From assembly GCA_900323505.1 (NCBI GenBank), contig OOIN01000038.1:124001-188000 (forward strand): a stretch of DNA of 64,000 nt, given 5' to 3'. The notes under the pieces are model-generated. The model was not told where the DNA came from. It saw only the letters and a list, made by a program, of their open reading frames with translations, and did not search any database. This DNA comes from Ustilago trichophora. Its lineage: Eukaryota; Basidiomycota; Ustilaginomycetes; Ustilaginales; Ustilaginaceae. Position 1 is the stretch's first letter; each line of letters opens with the position of its first letter. Shown here piece after piece: positions 39,133 to 48,529 of the stretch. Both the position numbers and the translations under genes were made by a program.

Positions 39133-42100
39133 TGAGATCAGTGAACGATGGTTGCATGTCGACACATCGGATCTTTCATCTGTCGATCTGGTCCCCGATC
39201 TGCTTGTAGCGATTCAACTGCTGCAGGTGCCATCTTGGCATTGTCGACTTTTGTCAGCTTGCTTTCATCCCTGTCCCCACCCACTTGCCCCTCATTCCCC
39301 ACTCGTAGCCTTGAAACTAGGCCACAATTGTTTGAGACTCTGATGGACATGGTGCCACATTTTTTTTGTTCGGAACATTGTCGTGATCTGTGTCGTCCTT
39401 GATACCCCACAGCATTGAATGTTCATATCCTTTTGCATCCATCGACTTTTGTAAGCGTGACTCTCCGACTTGATGTGATGTAGTTGTAAGAGTGAACGCC
39501 GCAAGTGACGAAAAGCCTCTTGAGTACAGTTTTCATCACACGGTCAGCCCGAAACTTGGGGATCGTGATGACCGGAACCAAGAAAAGGCATCTACGTATT
39601 GGGAGTTGGAAACAACAATGGCAGCGTTTCTGAGATTCAAAGTCGAAAGTCGGTTTTGAAGGGTCACGAAAGAAGACGATACGTTGAGGCTTGGCGCGGG
39701 ATTGGTTGGGTGGGGGAGAAAGAGCTGGTTTACACGATGGAAGCCTGGCGAGGCGGGCTGTGGAACAAAGGGAACAGGCGATAGAAAAAGCAAGGCACGT
39801 GGAGAAAGGGCGCCTTCTGATTCGCTGCTGAGATCCAAATCTACGCACCCAAAACGCCGTCCGGAACGGTGCTTAATTTGATTTTCACTGTCACCTTTGC
39901 TGTTTGGAGCTGGACACTAGGAGCCTCAGGACGTTCAAAGGCAGCCTTCAGTAAAGTAAGGAGACGAGGAGGAAGGAAGAGAAAGAAAAGCTCACAATGA
40001 AAGCCTCACAACGAAAGCCAAAGGGTGAAAGGCTGATTCCGAACAGGAAGGCTTGACCTGACGCAGGCACACATCTCAAGGCCATGGTCACATCTGTTTG
40101 ACACTCGCTCTAAGCCATGTTGAGCCTGAGCTCAAGTGTGCAGACTTTTGAAGAGCGGACCTACTGTATTCAATGACCTATAGTGCTGTACTGTACTGTA
40201 CAAGTTGTGAATTGGCATTCTGTGCATGGAGGAACAATTGAGAGTGCACGGACGGGAAGGTACAGCAATGCCGTAGATGAACCGTCGGTACTGTTTTCCG
40301 AAAGACGCTTTCAAGACGCAGATGTGACTCAACGTTGGCTCAAAGTTCGCCGGTCGCGAAAAGAGATGCACAACTTGCAATCCAGCACATGCCAGTCAAA
40401 GACGACATGTGACTGACCTACTGATGCTTGCTACCAGTCACGTCCTGAGCGACGGACAAGAAAAGAGTGCTTAACGAGAACGTCATCCTCAACAATACGG
40501 TCGATCATCTCTGAAGGGCCAACAATCAGCTCAAACAGCCAACGTGGGGCCATATGGACATTGCACGCTGATCCCGACATGAACACGTTGCTTTTGTTGC
40601 TTTTGGTCTCTGTTCCCCAATGAGCCACAGGCCGGCTGCCGTCGACGATATTGTACCAAGAGCAAGAACCTTTTAGCATTTGTTTTCTGCACAAAGGGTT
40701 TCGAGGCCCGACGCAGATATTGGTGCACGGATTAAGCGCCGCCCCGTGCTCTCTCTTTCTCAGACACATACTGGAAACAAGTTTCTCTTTACCGCTGTGG
40801 ATAATACACACCTGAACGAACGAATATTGAACATCACAAGATGGGAGCACAGGAGAGGATGGATAAGAAAGAGGAGGAGTTACACATGATGCAAGGCCGG
40901 GAATCCGCGTATTGTGAGCTCGCGTCGAGTTTGTGCTTCTGACGCTTTCGGCCTCGCTTAGCATGAGGGCTTGGCTGGTTTGGTCTGGTCAGGGACGATC
41001 TGTTTGGATTTTTTTTTTTTTTTTTTTTTTTAGGCTCTTCTTGCGACTTCATTTGAGTTAACCGGCTTCGGTGGACACCCGGTCCGCCTTCCATCTCGCC
41101 CAAAGCCTGTGCTCAATAGAAAGCAGAAGGCGATCACAGTCATTCAACCATATGAGAAAAGAGCAAAGGAAATTGTAAGTTAGCAATGAGAGGGGGGGAG
41201 ATAATGGCAAGGTTGATCCGTGCAAGCAAACACCATCGATAGTTAGGTAGAGCAAGTTACGAGCAAAGAGTTGCGAATTGGAAGAGGGTCATGGGGAACG
41301 TGTTCTCAAAATTCCATCGATGGCTGCGCCTGATTTCCATTTCCACGTCCAATTTTCCAAAGGGCACGCTCATGCGCACTATACAGTACTGTACACCTCC
41401 GCCCTCTCTTGTTTGGTCTTGACGGAATCAGAGACTGCGCTCAAGCCTGCATTCGCCTTGACACTCCACTCTTGCTTTCTCGCTCTCCTGCCCTGTCGCT
41501 AGGATTTCCACCCCTCGCTTCTGTTGTTGCTGCTCTAAATTTCGAGATGCATCAACCAAGTTGATTCCATCTCTCTAACTTGACCAAAACGGCTGAAAGC
41601 TTGGTCGTCTCTCTTGTCGCTTCGACTAGCAACGCCTTGCTTCCTTGCTTCCCTGCTTCCTTGCTTGCTTGCAAGGCATCAGCATCAACGTCGCTTTTGT
41701 TTGTCGCCGGCTTCTCTGTCACTTTTGCCATTAATCTTGTGCTCTTTGGCATTCGTTGCAAGCGCAAAGTCCCCGCGGACGGTTCATCTGATCCAGTCAG
41801 GCTCGAGCCATTCCTTCCTTCCTTCACCTTTCCTGCCCTATTCGGTTCTCCCGACGCTGTCCATCCGCGACTTCATTGCATCCTCCCAGCGCCCGGATCG
41901 TCTCTTCGTAGCTTTCGACCCCCTCTCACTCAACGCTGCTCTTTGGCGTCTCATCTTTCTTCGGCTTCCATCCCGCGAACCTTGTCATCTGCCACTTCTC
42001 GCTTCGGACAAGCCGTTCGCCATCAGCAGTCCTTTGCTGCCTTCGTCTCAACTTCACTCTCAGAGACGGAACACGCTCTGCCTCGGCGACATCCTCATAT

Positions 42101-42142
42101 TCCAACCTTGATCGTGCCAGTACCGACCCAGCTTCTCGCATC
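39133..42142. other. Intergenic 3 kb: forkhead 3' flank and VTC4 promoter/leader
   Basis: No gene supported. Copies of TACTGTAC lie at 40189 (two overlapping) and 41387, and a poly(T) run at 41009-41031. The last 600 bp is a pyrimidine-rich leader that ends at the VTC4 ATG. Confidence 0.55.
41009..41031. repeat. Poly(T) tract, 23 bp
   Basis: Uninterrupted T run. Confidence 0.95.
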
Positions 42143-44915
42143 ATGAAGTTCGGTCGCACCATCAAGACCTCGCTCTATGCCGAGTGGGCAGACAAGTACC
42201 TCCAGTACTCGGAGCTCAAGAAGGAGATCAAAAACCGCATGGCCAAGAACAACGGTGTCTGGACCGACAAGGATGAAGACGAGTTTGTTGCTCTGCTCAG
42301 CAAGGAGCTCGACAAGGTCTACGACTTCCAGAAGGTCAAGGTAAGTTGGCTCTGAAGCGTAGAGAGCCCGATACATATTGACGCGAGACTGACCATATCC
42401 CTCCTAACACTTGCTGCAAATTCTGTTTCCTTTTTGATGGCAACAGGTCTCCGAACTGACCGAGCGCATCAAGCAGGCTCAGTCCGAAGTCAACCTGCTC
42501 GTTTCTTCCCGCCCCAACTCTTCCACCTCCCTCCCTTCTCGTGCCAACTCGCGCCCCTCGTCTCACGCTGGATCTGAGGCTGAGGACGATGCTCCACGCA
42601 AGCGCAGAAGCGTCGGCCCCGACGGCAACCTCCTTTACGCCCACGATGCAGGCTCGGACGACGAGTTTGACACCGACACCGAGGACAGCGACGCTTTCGA
42701 AGAGCGCTTCCTCGAACTCGAGGAACGCCTCGCCATCATCATCGCAGACGTTCACGACCTTGCCCTCTTCACCAAGCTCAACTACACCGGTTTCCACAAG
42801 ATTGTCAAGAAGCACGACAAGCAAACAGGTCGATTGCTTCGAAAGGAGTTCGTCCAGCACTACCTCTCTTCGCGTCCTTTCTACAAGGAGAACTACGATC
42901 AGCTCATTGTCAAGCTCTCCAAGCTCTTCGACCTCGTCCGCACCCGTGGTAACCCAGTTCAGGGTGACTCGAGTGCCGGTGGAAACCAATCCGCTTTCGT
43001 GCGTCAGACCACAAAGTACTGGGTTCACCCTGACAACATCGTGCCCCTCAAACTCATCATCCTCAAGCATCTTCCCGTTCTCGTCTTCAACTCGGAGAAG
43101 GAATTCCAGCAGGAGGACTCGGCGATTACCTCGATCTACTACGACAACGAGGACCTCGAGCTCTACCTCGGCCGTCTCGAAAAGACCGAAGGTGCCGAAG
43201 CCATCCGTCTGCGTTGGTACGGAGGCATGGACAACAAGCAGATCTTTGTCGAGCGAAAGACGCATCGTGAGGACTGGACTGGTGAAAAGTCGGTCAAGGC
43301 CCGATTCCCTATCAAGGAGGAGAATGTCAATGCTTGGATGAAGGGAGACTACACCATGGACGAGACCTTCGAAGCGCTTCGCAAGAAGGGAAAGAAATCG
43401 GACAAGGAGATCGACTCGATGCTTCAGCTCGCCAACGAGGTGCAGTACTCGGTGCTGACTCGTAAGCTCCAGCCCGTCATGCGCAGTTTCTACAACCGAA
43501 CCGCCTTCCAGCTTCCTGGCGATGCTCGTGTGCGTATCTCGCTTGACACGGAGCTCTCGCTGGTGCGTGAGGACAACTGGGATGGTCGTCAGCGTGCAGG
43601 CAACAACTGGAGACGTATGGACATTGGTATCGACTACCCCTTCGACCAGTTGCCAGCCGAGGATATCGAACGCTTCCCTTACGGTGTCTTGGAAGTCAAG
43701 CTGCAGACTCAGCTCGGCCAAGAACCTCCTCAGTGGATTCGCGATCTCGTATCGAGTCACCTCGTCGAAGCCGTTCCCAAGTTCTCCAAGTTCATCCACG
43801 GTTGCGCCACGTTGCTGCCCAACCGTGTCGACCTCGTACCCTTCTGGCTTCCTCAGATGGACATTGACATTCGCAAGCCTCCTTCCAACAACCTCGCCAT
43901 CGAGCGACCTAGCTCTATCGTACACAGCCCTGCCGGTTCGTCGCGGCCTGACACGCCCGCCTCGCGCTCCGGCCAATTGGGCTATAACGAACCTGTCTCG
44001 GAGGACGAGTTCGAAGGCGCCGATGACGACGACCGCGGCCATATCATGGCTGACGAGACCCACGAGGCCGACAACGTCGGCATCTCGGCGTTCGACCCAC
44101 GCATCCGAGAGGCGAGGGAGGAACGCGAGCGCAACATCAAGCTGCGTCAGCAGGAGCTCGAAAAGCAGCTCAAGGACAACCCAGACAAGACTTCCAACGT
44201 CGCAGGTGGCATGCTCGCCGTTGCGTCTGCATCGCTGGCGACGGATCGACGTCCTTTGCAGACCAAGTCGAAGTCGACCGCCCCGACACGTGATGAGATT
44301 CTTGCACCCTCGCATCGCTACGACCAGAACTTCTTCTCCAAGTTGACGCCCAAGAACATCCAGCGACTGTGGAAGACCAAGGGATCCAGTCACGAGCACG
44401 ATGACGAGGGTCACACGGATGCCGAAGCAGATGATGAGGACGATCCCGTGCGCCGCGCCCTCGAGGGCCAGGACGAAGAAGTGCCCCGAGGCCCCAACGT
44501 CGAGTATGTTCGCGACTTCCACGCCCAACCAGGCAAGAAAGTCAGCATCCCCATCCGTATCGAACCCAAAGTCTACTTTGCCAACGAACGAACTTTCCTC
44601 AAATGGCTCGAGTTCAACGTCTATCTCTCTGCCCTCGCTGTCGGTCTGCTCAACTTTAGCTCCCCCACCGATCGTACCGACCTCATCGCAAGCTCATTCT
44701 TCACCATCGTCGCCCTTATCGGTATCGCCTACTCGGGCATCATCTTTGTCATTCGTGCCCTCAAGATTCGTCAGCGTGAGAGTAGCAACATCTACTTTGA
44801 CGCTTATGGCCCAACGATTCTGTGCGCTGCCATCCTTGCGGCGGTGGTTGTCAACTTTATCCTCAGATTCACGGAAAGTCATGAGCATCGCAACCATCGC
44901 GGTGTGCTCAACTGA
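42143..44915 (+). CDS. VTC4: Vacuolar transporter chaperone 4, polyphosphate polymerase, two exons
   Basis: Catalytic subunit of the VTC complex, which makes polyphosphate from ATP and feeds it into the vacuole (family knowledge). Exon 1 is 42143-42340 and exon 2 is 42447-44915; the intron has GTAAGT and CAACAG, phase 0. The product is 888 residues, against about 720 in yeast. The SPX domain starts MKFGRTIKTSLYAEWADKYL and is split by a 45-residue S-rich/acidic linker; it ends near ALFTKLNYTGFHKIVKKHDK. The polymerase core shows EAIRLRWYGGMDNKQIFVER, KTHREDWTGEKSVKARFPIK, NRTAFQLPGDARVRISLDTE and FPYGVLEVKLQTQLGQEPP, carrying the expected basic and acidic residues. The C-terminus has three hydrophobic helices (DUF202-like membrane domain). 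The extra length is mainly an acidic linker between core and membrane part. It is convergent with SDA1. Confidence 0.95.
42341..42446 (+). other. Intron of VTC4
   Basis: 106-nt intron between K66 and V67, GTAAGT donor and GCAACAG acceptor; splicing joins VYDFQKVK to VSELTERIKQ. Confidence 0.92.
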
Positions 44916-45414
44916 GAAGTTGAGCCGCCATCTCATACCATACCCCTTTTCCCCCCCACCAACAGGATCCGCATGTGACTTTCTCTCTCTCGTTACAGGT
45001 AGACTTGGCCACACTGGCAGATCCACTCTTTGTTGTTTTTCAACATTTCTCGTTCTTGATAGTCTTCGTCAGGGAACAGCAGGTTTCGCTTGCACGCCTT
45101 TGCCCCATGTACATACCCTTTCTGCTCGCCTTTTCCGCTCTTCCCGTTCATTCATGATTGCATTCGTTACTTCTCTCACTGTTTGCTTTCTCCTCTCAGT
45201 TCGATTGTCATGATTTTGTGTACGATTTTTGGGAGGCATGGTACACGCTCCCTTCCAACAGGGTTTCTTGAGTCGAATGAAATGAATGTGACATTGCGAA
45301 AAGGAAACCCCGAAATGCGGCAATGTGAAACCAAACCGAACGGAACGCGAACAGAGCCATGAACAATATGAAAATGCAATTAAAAAAAGAGCCAAGCTGA
45401 AGAAGAAATGCGGA
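44916..45414. terminator. Convergent 3' region of VTC4 and SDA1
   Basis: About 500 bp between two facing stop codons; presumably holds both polyadenylation regions. No gene seen. Confidence 0.45.
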
Positions 45415-48141
45415 TCACTTGTACGCCTTTTTACTGGTCTCAACGTGCTTCCTCAACCTTCTGCTCTTCTCCCTCAAACTGGCATTCTTCTTGCTCCTTA
45501 CCGACCAAGATCTCGCAATCATTTGGAAGTTCTTGGTCTTTTGCTTCTCCCTGTTGGTAGAAGAGCTTTCCTTCTCCTTATTCTTCTTACCCTTCTTGGA
45601 ACCGTACTTCTCCCTATCCTCACGACCCTTTTCAATCGAAGCAATCCTATCATCATACGTGGCTTTAGCCTTCTTCCTAGGACCCAAAATATCTCCTTCA
45701 TCCAAAAAGTTGGACGCAGCACCGCTAGTGGTACGTTTAAGAGATTTAAGCTCTTCCAATTGACGCTTTGCCCGGTTGCCTGCAAGCCCACCTTGAGCAA
45801 TCGCTTCTTCCGCTGCAGCGATCCGAAGCTCGGTCAACTTGGCAAAATCGGCAGGGGTGAGGATCTTGGTCGTGGCGAGCTTGGAAATGTGCTGCTCCTC
45901 TTCGGCCAATTGCTTCTTGAGCAACGATGGAGCGGCAGAGGCTTTGGTAGTTGAAGTGGCATCGTCGTCGGCGTCAGAGTCTTGGTTCATGGCTTCGTCC
46001 TCGGACTCGGAATCGGAGGTGGCAATGTCGGCTTCACCGGCTTCGCGGCGTGCTTGACGTTCGGCTTTTCGCTGAGCTCGGGCACGAAGTTTCTGGCGCT
46101 TTTCACGGGCGGCGATGAGTCGCTCTTTGACGGTACGCTTGTGCTTGCGTGTCTCATCGTCATCGTCAGAGTCGGAATCGGAGAGTCGGAGAACACCGTC
46201 CTCGTCATCGCTGGAGACGTTGATCCATCCATCCTCGGATTCGTCGTCCGATCCGTTTTCGCCATCAGATTCCTCTTCCCATCCCTCCCAACCCTTGTCC
46301 TCTCCGTCCTCTTCATCATCGCCTTCGCCTGCGGCCTTGCGTGCTTCCTCCTCCTCAAGATGCTTCTCGAGCAGATCGATACCCTGGATACCGTGCACCT
46401 CTTCCTGGTCTACACCGAAGGGAGCCGCCGTCCTACCCTCCTGCACCGCAAGCGAACCCATCTTTCCACGCTCCTTCTTCTTGAGCATAGCCGGGTTGAC
46501 CTCACGATACAGCGCAAGCAAACCGCGCGACGCAGCACATACACCCTTATCCTTGCTCTTCCTATAACTGATCAGATCCTCCAAAAGCGTCTCCTCCATA
46601 GCCCACGGCTGGCGTCTGCAGATCTCCCTAACACTGTTGATACCCGCCGCCACAACCTCGGAACTGACACCCGGGTGAACAAACGCATCCGACAACTTTC
46701 TCACCACAGGAGTAATCACATCCGGTGGAGTCTGGTCGTGTACACTCTGTGCCAGCGATACCAAGATATGCGTAATATGCTGCTGGTGAGGCGCAAGATA
46801 CTTGACGACGTACGAGTAGAAGCTGAGAACGCACAACTTGTGCGCACCCATCACTCGACTCAAGAGCTGCATGAGGCGGATCTTGATCTCGATCGTGTGA
46901 CGTTTTTCCCTATCGCCGCGGCTGAGGTTGTCGAAGAGCTTTTCCCCAAAGTTCTGCGGGTCGTTGAGGAGGTAGAGTGCGGCGAAATTGCCAGTGTCCT
47001 TGCCGTTGCCGTCGAGGGCGTTTTCGGCTTTGGCCTTCTTCTTCTTCTTGGAGAGGGCAGCGGCAGCACGCATCTTCTTGTCACCACTGCGGGTCTTCTT
47101 GTTGACCTTGCGGGCATGCATGAGGGCGTCGACGTCGGGTCCTTCGTCGTCGGAGCCGGATTCTTCAGCGTCGTCTTCGGCTGAGTGGAGGTCGCCGAGG
47201 AAGAATCGGACTGCGGAGGATTGAACGCGGGGATGAGGGTGGAAACATGCGAGGGCGAGGAGAGAGACGGTCTTGCTGTCGGTCCAGATCTGTTTCTTCC
47301 AGAGGTTTGCAGCCAATCGTACGGCCCAGAGCGCCTCTGTCTTGCCTGCAGACTGGCCCTTGCGCGGTGGCGGCAGAGCCGAGGCACCAGAAGAGGCATC
47401 GATACCCTTCTGGACGATACCGAACAACAAGCCTTGAACGACACGGTTCAGGCGGTGGTTCTTGGACTTGGCATTGGCGTTCTTGATATCCTGAAGAATG
47501 GTGGCTTGCACCGAGGTCCTGACTGCAGCAGAAGTTGTGACGCTAAGCAGAGGGAAGAGAGTCTGAAGGAGCTGCTCCGAGGTGATGACATCCCTGTTGC
47601 GGAGGAGGATCAAACTTCTGAGACAGCTGGCTCGGATATCAGGGCTGAGTGCGGAATGATGGTTGAGCAGCAGATCGCTCAAGTGGTTGGGCAGATCGCG
47701 GGTGATCTCCGGATACGAAGGTGCGAGTTGGGTAACGAACGAGATGAGCGAAACAAACTTGCTCGCCTGGTCCTTGTTGATTCGAACACCTGTCGAAGCG
47801 ATGGCGACACCGACATTGGAAGCATCGAGATCAGAAGCAAAGATGCTTCGAAGCGATTGGTAGTGATTCCATTGGGCAGAGAACTCCTCGACGTAGGCCT
47901 CGGGTTGACGCTTGAGCAAATTCTGAAGCGCAGGAAGGTTGTCGGCGTTGAGAAGACCTCGAGCTCTACTTCGGTGGACGAGACCGCCTTCGTTGATGAG
48001 CGGGCTCGCCTTCACTACGGCGGGGGAGGTTGTGGGTGGCATCCTTGCCGTATGTATGCCAGTTGCGGTGGATGGTGGAGAGAACAACGGCGACTGCGGG
48101 AGGAAGGACGAATGCTGGGTCATTGCTTGTCCCCGCAACAC
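45415..48141 (-). CDS. SDA1: SDA1, 60S ribosome biogenesis and actin-organisation protein
   Basis: Nuclear protein needed for 60S pre-ribosome export and G1 progression in yeast (family knowledge). One exon, up to 908 residues; the methionine at residue 34 (MPPTTSPAVVKASP) or at residue 7 could be the true start. The SDA1 N-terminal region is recognisable from LPALQNLLKRQPEAYVEEFS onward, with LSDLLLNHHSALSPDIRASC, LRSLILLRNRDVITSEQLLQ and AVRFFLGDLHSAEDD. The central KYLAPHQQHITHILVSLAQS block and RRQPWAMEETLLEDLISYRK belong to the SDA1 domain. Several acidic D/E-S runs and basic KKKKKAK-like stretches are interspersed, and the C-terminus ends in the conserved lysine/arginine-rich tail with RKKAKATYDDRIASIEKGRE. 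It is divergent from DBP7, 388 bp between the start codons. Confidence 0.93.
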   Translation of the reverse strand: MLRGQAMTQHSSFLPQSPLFSPPSTATGIHTARMPPTTSPAVVKASPLINEGGLVHRSRARGLLNADNLPALQNLLKRQPEAYVEEFSAQWNHYQSLRSIFASDLDASNVGVAIASTGVRINKDQASKFVSLISFVTQLAPSYPEITRDLPNHLSDLLLNHHSALSPDIRASCLRSLILLRNRDVITSEQLLQTLFPLLSVTTSAAVRTSVQATILQDIKNANAKSKNHRLNRVVQGLLFGIVQKGIDASSGASALPPPRKGQSAGKTEALWAVRLAANLWKKQIWTDSKTVSLLALACFHPHPRVQSSAVRFFLGDLHSAEDDAEESGSDDEGPDVDALMHARKVNKKTRSGDKKMRAAAALSKKKKKAKAENALDGNGKDTGNFAALYLLNDPQNFGEKLFDNLSRGDREKRHTIEIKIRLMQLLSRVMGAHKLCVLSFYSYVVKYLAPHQQHITHILVSLAQSVHDQTPPDVITPVVRKLSDAFVHPGVSSEVVAAGINSVREICRRQPWAMEETLLEDLISYRKSKDKGVCAASRGLLALYREVNPAMLKKKERGKMGSLAVQEGRTAAPFGVDQEEVHGIQGIDLLEKHLEEEEARKAAGEGDDEEDGEDKGWEGWEEESDGENGSDDESEDGWINVSSDDEDGVLRLSDSDSDDDDETRKHKRTVKERLIAAREKRQKLRARAQRKAERQARREAGEADIATSDSESEDEAMNQDSDADDDATSTTKASAAPSLLKKQLAEEEQHISKLATTKILTPADFAKLTELRIAAAEEAIAQGGLAGNRAKRQLEELKSLKRTTSGAASNFLDEGDILGPRKKAKATYDDRIASIEKGREDREKYGSKKGKKNKEKESSSTNREKQKTKNFQMIARSWSVRSKKNASLREKSRRLRKHVETSKKAYK

Positions 48142-48529
48142 ACTGCTACTGCTGGCTGGCTGTGGCTACCAAAAGAAAAAAAGTTGGCTCCAAAGGCAAA
48201 AATTTCGGACTTTTTTTTTTCTCCCTTCGCTTTTGACCCTGAATTTCGAGCAGACTCAAGGGACAAGGCAGCAAAGCCAGAGCCCAAAATTTTAAGCTCG
48301 GGAAACGGAAATTGCATCAAGAGCTGCAAGAAGGAAAGAAAATTTGAGATTTTTGGCTTCTTCTGCTGCTGTTGCTGTTACTCTACTGAGCGTGTGCTGT
48401 CGAGACCCTGAGCTCAGCCTGGAAAAGCTGACCTTTGTTTCAAGGAGGAGTGCTCATCACCTTGGCTTCCAACATCATCTTATACCACTGACTTTGTGCA
48501 CCTCTCACAAGTCTATCTAGGATACCAAG
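48142..48529. promoter_or_regulatory. Shared divergent promoter of SDA1 and DBP7
   Basis: Only 388 bp separate the two start codons. The stretch is A/T-rich in the middle, with CTGCTGTTGCTG-type repeats near 48362. No known ribosome-biogenesis element (such as PAC or RRPE) was confidently spotted by eye. Confidence 0.6.

Noticed and set aside
42336..44528. 730-codon minus-strand frame opposite VTC4
   Set aside because: Antisense shadow of the VTC4 codons; no domain.
45982..48411. Plus-strand frames of about 400 codons opposite SDA1
   Set aside because: Antisense shadows of a clearly conserved gene.
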